Positions 60,261 through 64,000 of a stretch of DNA of 64,000 nucleotides are shown here, one piece after another. Origin of the DNA: Massilia aquatica (GTDB lineage Bacteria > Pseudomonadota > Gammaproteobacteria > Burkholderiales > Burkholderiaceae_D); contig NZ_VVIW01000002.1 in the NCBI RefSeq assembly GCF_011682045.1, forward strand, positions 186,001 to 250,000, given 5' to 3'. Made by a program: the position numbers and the translations under genes. Each line of letters begins with the position of its first letter. Position 1 is the first letter of the stretch. Under the pieces are notes generated by a model, which saw nothing but the letters and a program-made list of their open reading frames with translations, ran no database searches and was not told where the DNA came from.

Positions 60261-60309
60261 GGACCTGGCACGCGGCGCGCCGCCCGTCTGCGGGAGCGCG
60301 CCGGAGCGC

Positions 60310-61053
60310 TTATTTGCCGACCTTGCCCGGCAGGCTCAAGGTGCCTGATGCGACCTTGAACACATTCGCCACGCATAGCAGCGGGCTGTGCACGCTGGCG
60401 TTGACGCGCAGCGCCGCCGTCACGCCGTCGAAACTGGCGTCGGCCAGCACGCCCACATCCTCGAACGGCACCCGCACTTCCAGGGTCGTTCCCTTGAATA
60501 CCGGGCTGTAGCCAGGGCTGTCGATCAGCAGCGGCAGGCCGGGCCAGGTTGTCGGCAACCTGGGCGCTGCGCCGGCCGGAATGTCGACCACTTTCAGCGC
60601 GCCCTTGCCGCAGGCATCGTCGGGTTCGAGCACCACCCAGTGCGAATGCCACAGATCCCCATCGTTTTTCAGATCACCGTCGCCATTCTCGTCGTACAGG
60701 GGCGTGTCGTCGAAATCGGGATGCGAGGTCACTGCGAACGCGAGGATGCCGGCGCCCTTGTCGAACCCGGCCACGGACGGATCGAGCGACGTCGGCCAGA
60801 CGTACGAAAACACGCTGCTGCCGGCCAGCTTGCCGGTCGCGGAAGGCCGCGACTGGCCCGCCTTGCCCGACACGGCAATGTGGAACACCGCCATGTTGCC
60901 TTCCCTGGCGATCCTGGTATGGATGATGTCGAACGGCGCATTGACGGCTTTCGCCGGCGCGCTGTGGATGCCGCCGGTGTGGCCCTGGTGGGCGCAAGCC
61001 GGGAGTGCCGCACACAGGATCGTGGCGGCAAGTGCTGGTATGACGGATTTCAT
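60310..61053 (-). CDS. Exported protein of unknown function with EF-hand-like loop
   Basis: 247 residues from ATG 61053. The signal peptide ends ILCAALPACAH; LPAC may be a lipobox (Cys19). The mature protein begins with His-rich HQGHTGGIHS, a possible metal site. It has YDENGDGDLKNDGD, which fits a Ca-binding loop (D-x-D-x-D/N-G), and a DDACGKGALKVVDIPAG segment. Beta-rich throughout (FHIAVSGKAGQSR, LEVRVPFEDVGVL). No family recognised. Lies downstream of and on the same strand as the redoxin gene (25-bp gap), so it may belong to the same operon. Confidence 0.65.
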   Translation of the reverse strand: MKSVIPALAATILCAALPACAHQGHTGGIHSAPAKAVNAPFDIIHTRIAREGNMAVFHIAVSGKAGQSRPSATGKLAGSSVFSYVWPTSLDPSVAGFDKGAGILAFAVTSHPDFDDTPLYDENGDGDLKNDGDLWHSHWVVLEPDDACGKGALKVVDIPAGAAPRLPTTWPGLPLLIDSPGYSPVFKGTTLEVRVPFEDVGVLADASFDGVTAALRVNASVHSPLLCVANVFKVASGTLSLPGKVGK

Positions 61054-61078
61054 TTCTTTTCCAATGCAAGATGGTTGT

Positions 61079-61597
61079 TTAAAGTCGGCAGGCGCCGTCG
61101 TCGCAGTGCGGCTGCGTCCCGGTGTCGGCCACCGATTCGGCCACCAGCGCGGCAATCAGCGCGCCGGCCCGCATGTCGTCCACCATGCCGGGCAGCGCGT
61201 GGCGCAGCACGCCGTGGCGGTCGAACAGCAGCAGGGTCGGCGTGCCGCGCAGCTGGTAGCGCGCCATCGTCCGCGGCACCGGGCCGTGCTCCGACGGCTG
61301 GTCGATGCCGACCGGGAAGTCGATCCGGTATTCGTGGATAAACGCTTCCAGCGCCGGGCGGCCCATGGCGGCGTGGTGCTCGAACACAGTGTGCAGTCCC
61401 AGCACTTCCACCTCGTCGCGGGTGAAGGTGCGCCCGATCCGCTTCGCCTGCGGAATGCCGTGCGACACGCAGCCCGGGCACAGCATCTGGAACGCGTACA
61501 CCGCCACCACCTTGCCGCGCAAAGCGGCAAGGCTGACCGGTCCGGCTGCGCCCACCCAGGCGCTGACCTCGAATTCGGGTGCGGCGGCGCCCATCAT
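61079..61597 (-). CDS. Redoxin/peroxiredoxin-like protein
   Basis: 172 residues from ATG 61597, which overlaps the upstream stop in ATGA. Thioredoxin-fold protein of the AhpC/TSA-TlpA type: MMGAAAPEFEVSAWVGAAGPVSLAALRGKVVAVYAFQMLCPGCVSHG has a CPGC motif (Cys40, Cys43) after the first strand; YQLRGTPTLLLFDRHGVL gives the cis-Pro region. A second pair of cysteines ends the protein (HCDDGACRL, Cys165 and Cys170). It has no signal peptide, so it acts in the cytoplasm. Role is presumably thiol-disulfide exchange or peroxide reduction with the AhpD-like partner encoded next. Confidence 0.8.
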   Translation of the reverse strand: MMGAAAPEFEVSAWVGAAGPVSLAALRGKVVAVYAFQMLCPGCVSHGIPQAKRIGRTFTRDEVEVLGLHTVFEHHAAMGRPALEAFIHEYRIDFPVGIDQPSEHGPVPRTMARYQLRGTPTLLLFDRHGVLRHALPGMVDDMRAGALIAALVAESVADTGTQPHCDDGACRL

Positions 61598-62136
61598 TTG
61601 GCGCGCAACTTCACTTGCGGGAAGTCGACCGGTACCGCAAAGGCGACATTCACGTAATTGGTGAACAGGTTGAGCGCGATGTGGGCCATGATTTCCATCA
61701 TCTCGCCATCGTTGAATCCCGCCCGGCGCAGCGCGTCGACTTCGGCGGCGTCGACCTGGCCACGCTCCCTGACCATGGCCACGGAAAAGCGCAGGGCGGC
61801 GGCGCTTTTCGGGTCGTCCGACTGGCCGGCCTGGGCCGCGCTCATCTCTTGCGCGCTGGCGCCGGCCTTGCGTCCAAGCATGGTGTGGGCGGCGAGGCAG
61901 TATTCGCAGTGGTTCAGGTCGGCAATGGCGACCGCGATCTGTTCGCCGAGCCTGGCGCCGAGCGTGCCGCCGCCGAGCGCGCCGAAGGCGGCCCACATGC
62001 TGGCCAGCGCCGCCGGCGAATTGGCGACGGCGCGGAACATGTTCGGGGTGGCGCCAAAGGCGGCCTGGACCTGGTCGAGCAGGGGAGCGGCGTTGGCAGG
62101 GGCTTGCTCGCGGGTGAGGAGGGCGATACGGGACAT
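61594..62136 (-). CDS. AhpD-like / carboxymuconolactone-decarboxylase-family protein
   Basis: 180 residues. The AhpD/CMD signature Glu65-x11-Cys77-x-x-Cys80-x3-His84 (GEQIAVAIADLNHCEYCLAAH) is intact. The second half, DAAEVDALRRAGFNDGEMMEIMAHIALNLFTNYVNVAF, is standard for the family. CxxC members act as thiol oxidoreductases or peroxidases. The redoxin gene is directly downstream with an ATGA overlap; the MarR-type regulator is upstream. A palindrome shared with the regulator's promoter lies 62 bp ahead (62198-62212). Confidence 0.88.
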   Translation of the reverse strand: MSRIALLTREQAPANAAPLLDQVQAAFGATPNMFRAVANSPAALASMWAAFGALGGGTLGARLGEQIAVAIADLNHCEYCLAAHTMLGRKAGASAQEMSAAQAGQSDDPKSAAALRFSVAMVRERGQVDAAEVDALRRAGFNDGEMMEIMAHIALNLFTNYVNVAFAVPVDFPQVKLRAK

Positions 62137-62197
62137 GGTGTTTCCTTTATAAACAGGCCGGTTGAGGAAATGAGAAGCGCGGCCTTGCTCGCTTCTC

Positions 62198-62212
62198 GGT
62201 AGGAGTCCTAAC
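62198..62212 (-). promoter_or_regulatory. Palindrome TAGGAGTCCTA ahead of the ahpD-like operon
   Basis: GGTAGGAGTCCTAAC has two 7-base arms around G with one mismatch, and its core TAGGAGTCCTA is a perfect palindrome. An AT-rich CTATTTAAA follows on the plus strand. It lies 62 bp upstream of the AhpD-like start. The same pattern precedes the marR-type gene, so both may be bound by that regulator. Confidence 0.6.
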
Positions 62213-62232
62213 TATTTAAAGCAAAAAAAAGT

Positions 62233-62886
62233 TCAGGCGAACGCTTCCCAGTTGCGCCGTTCCGTCGCCGGGTCGGTCGCTTGATGCTCGGCGCAATCGA
62301 TGCGCAAAAATGCAATCGGCAGGGGCGCCTTGACCAGGGCGCAGTGATGCGGCGCGGCGCTGCCGGGATTGACGTTGGCCTCGAAAAAGCGGCACGACAG
62401 GCAAGCGCGCAGGGCAGGGAAGCGCTCGCTCTTTTGCAACTGCGCGATCAGCTTGAACAGGCCGACCAGCAACTGGTCCTTGACCTCGGCGTCGAGCGCG
62501 GCGGCGGCATCGTCGGCAAAACCCAGGGCCGACATCATTTTCTCGACCATCGCCTTGCCCTGCCCGGTCAGCCACAGTGCGCTGGCGCGGCCATCGTCCT
62601 CGGCACGGGCTTTGCGCACCAGGCCCTTGGCGACCAGGGCTGTGACCGAATCGCTGGCGCTGGCAGGCGACACCGACAACTGCGCGGCCAGCCACGACAG
62701 GCGCACGCCCGTGCTGCGGTCTTTCAGCAGTTGCAAAATCTCGGCCTGGGTCGGATTGAGGTTTTCCGCCGTGGCGAACTCCCACATGCCGGCGCGCAGC
62801 ACGCTCGACACGCGGCTGATCGCCACCACGATGCGCGCTGAAATATCCGGTGTGCCGTCCCACGGCGTTTCTAGTTTGATGTCCAT
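62233..62886 (-). CDS. MarR-family regulator with four-cysteine C-terminal tail
   Basis: 217 residues. The winged helix is at about 45-105: NPTQAEILQLLKDRSTGVRLSWLAAQLSVSPASASDSVTALVAKGLVRK and the wing AEDDGRASALWLT. Beyond the usual MarR length (about 150), it has a C-terminal extension containing Cys162-x-x-Cys165, His180-His181-Cys182 and Cys198-x-x-His201, which could bind zinc or an iron-sulfur cluster. Upstream and downstream palindromes suggest autoregulation and control of the AhpD-redoxin genes 97 bp downstream. The tail would make it a metal, redox or nitrosative sensor; that is inference. Confidence 0.87.
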   Translation of the reverse strand: MDIKLETPWDGTPDISARIVVAISRVSSVLRAGMWEFATAENLNPTQAEILQLLKDRSTGVRLSWLAAQLSVSPASASDSVTALVAKGLVRKARAEDDGRASALWLTGQGKAMVEKMMSALGFADDAAAALDAEVKDQLLVGLFKLIAQLQKSERFPALRACLSCRFFEANVNPGSAAPHHCALVKAPLPIAFLRIDCAEHQATDPATERRNWEAFA

Positions 62887-62916
62887 GGAGGCATCTTAAC
62901 ACGCCCAGGAATTAAA

Positions 62917-62930
62917 TTAAGAGTCCTAAG
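62917..62930 (-). promoter_or_regulatory. Palindrome TTAAGAGTCCTAAG ahead of the marR-type gene
   Basis: TTAAGA-G-TCCTAA differs by one base from a perfect inverted repeat and shares GAGTCCTAA with the site at 62198-62212. It lies 31 bp upstream of the regulator start, where it would overlap the promoter. Confidence 0.6.
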
Positions 62931-63092
62931 TAAATAGTTTGCTCATCAATCAGGTCGACATCGTGTTGCCGGGATTGCTAAGCAATAAATACAACAAGGT
63001 ATCAGCAAGCAAGCAGATTTCCTGAATTAAATTTTGATTGCCATATGAATATGCGTATATTGACCGACTTTCCCATTCACGAGAAGCCGACC

Positions 63093-64000
63093 ATGCATTC
63101 CGAGCGCGTCCACCCGTTTCCCCGTCGTTCCTCCTCCATCCTGTGCGCTGTGGCAATCCTGATCGCGTCCGCGCTTGGCGCGTGCGGCGGCGGCTCGGGT
63201 GGGTCGGCTCCCGCCAGCCCGGTACCGGCGACGCCCGGCCCGGTGACGCCAGCGCCGGGCGCGGCGCCATCGGCTAACGTGCTGGCCGGTGTGCAATCGG
63301 AGCTGCAGTTCCCGATCGGCATGGCCATGGACAAGGCCGGCAATATCCTGGTCATCGATGCCTCGACCCAGCTGATCCACAAGATCACGCCGCAGGGCGG
63401 CATGACGACCCTGGCCGGCTCGCGCATGGTGCACGGTTTCGCCGACGGCCAGGGCGACAAGGCCAGCTTCAGTTTCAACTACGAATCGCGCGCCATGGTC
63501 GATGCAGCGGGTAACCTGATCGTCACCGATACCTGCAACAATACGGTGCGCCGCATCACGCCGGAAGGGCTGGTTTCGACGGTGGCGGGCACACAACGCG
63601 CCAACTGCATTCCCTACACGTCGCAGGCGTATATCTACAGCGGCGACACGCGCGGCACGCTGAGCCGGCCGGGCGGTATCGCGCTCGACGCGAATGGCGA
63701 TTACCTGGTGCTCTCGGCCGATGCGATCGTGCAGCGCATTACCCCGGCAGGACAAGTGAGCGCGATCAAGTGGGCCATTGACAGTGCTTCCACGTCGCAA
63801 CTCGGGCGTGCGACCAACATCGCGACCGGCAAGGATGGCGTCGTGTATGCCAGCGACGCCTCCCGCATCTACCGCATCACCAATGGCGTAGCGCGCTTCA
63901 TCGCCGGCGGCCCTCCCGCTAACGGTTCGCGTGACGGGCAGGGCGCCGCCGCCGGCTTTTCGAGAATCAACGGACTCGCGCTCGATGCGTCCGGCAATCT
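63093..64000 (+). CDS. NHL-repeat lipoprotein, partial (runs off the right edge)
   Basis: About 302 residues are visible and the frame is open at the window end. ATG 63093 gives a lipoprotein signal (ILCAVAILIASALGACGGGS); in-frame ATGs at 63045 and 63051 would only lengthen the front. After a Pro-rich linker (PVPATPGPVTPAPGAAP), NHL blades start at once: LQFPIGMAMDKAGNILVIDAS, AAGNLIVTDTCNNTVRRITPEGLVSTVAGT, and AGGPPANGSRDGQGAAAGF. Blades match those of the protein at 58026-60260 (for example DTCNNTLRKITPAGVVSTIAGT), so the two are paralogues, but the carboxypeptidase-like domain is missing here. Divergent from the marR-type gene. Confidence 0.8.
   Translation, partial: MHSERVHPFPRRSSSILCAVAILIASALGACGGGSGGSAPASPVPATPGPVTPAPGAAPSANVLAGVQSELQFPIGMAMDKAGNILVIDASTQLIHKITPQGGMTTLAGSRMVHGFADGQGDKASFSFNYESRAMVDAAGNLIVTDTCNNTVRRITPEGLVSTVAGTQRANCIPYTSQAYIYSGDTRGTLSRPGGIALDANGDYLVLSADAIVQRITPAGQVSAIKWAIDSASTSQLGRATNIATGKDGVVYASDASRIYRITNGVARFIAGGPPANGSRDGQGAAAGFSRINGLALDASGN

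Overview
The window is high-GC bacterial DNA that looks like a beta-proteobacterium of the Massilia/Telluria/Duganella type (Oxalobacteraceae, Burkholderiales). This rests on a phasin gene, an rnr-rlmB pair beside tRNA-Leu(CAG), an argP/lysE divergent pair, many Ala/Pro-rich lipoproteins and the codon use. The genus is inferred, not shown. No integrase, transposase, phage structural gene, rRNA or CRISPR array was found.

Left part (1-5.6 kb): the end of a degenerate EAL-domain protein, a TonB/TolA-like protein with a long repetitive coiled coil, a lower-GC two-gene island (glucosaminidase-like protein plus an overlapping exported partner, possibly effector and immunity protein), and a PAS-GAF hybrid sensor kinase.

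Exopolysaccharide locus (5.7-29.3 kb): on the plus strand an outer-membrane export lipoprotein (Wza type), a Wzc-type co-polymerase/tyrosine autokinase, an internally duplicated beta-helix lipoprotein behind a perfect FNR/Anr-type box, and a methyltransferase. On the minus strand, reading right to left: a WbpM-like dehydratase; WbpA-, WbpB-, WbpD- and WbpE-like enzymes predicted to make a UDP-2,3-diacetamido-glucuronic acid; a flippase; a polymerase; two GT4 glycosyltransferases; a GNAT-like protein; a NodB-like deacetylase; a second aminotransferase; a phosphoglycosyl transferase that would start the repeat unit; a PAP2 phosphatase; and an acyltransferase-3 protein. Together they form a nearly complete Wzx/Wzy-dependent system.

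Middle part (29.8-46 kb): a solitary second-type DnaK, a GH19 lysozyme/chitinase-like protein, a DUF1460-type lipoprotein, two very small proteins, a tandem pair of paralogous lipoproteins, ArgP with a LysE-type exporter, an envelope-stress-like LiaF/LytS/LytTR operon, and a FAN1-like nuclease translationally coupled to a DinG/XPD-type helicase.

Right part (46-64 kb): an orphan Hcp followed by a 33-residue membrane microprotein, a phasin, small exported and unknown proteins, a serine beta-lactamase-family hydrolase, two identical tRNA-Leu(CAG) genes, rnr-rlmB, cysE, yceH, a GntR(YtrA)-ABC operon, and a redox-type cluster (MarR regulator with a four-cysteine tail, AhpD-like protein, redoxin) with matching palindromes before two transcription units. 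NHL-repeat lipoproteins lie on both sides of that cluster, and the second runs off the right edge.
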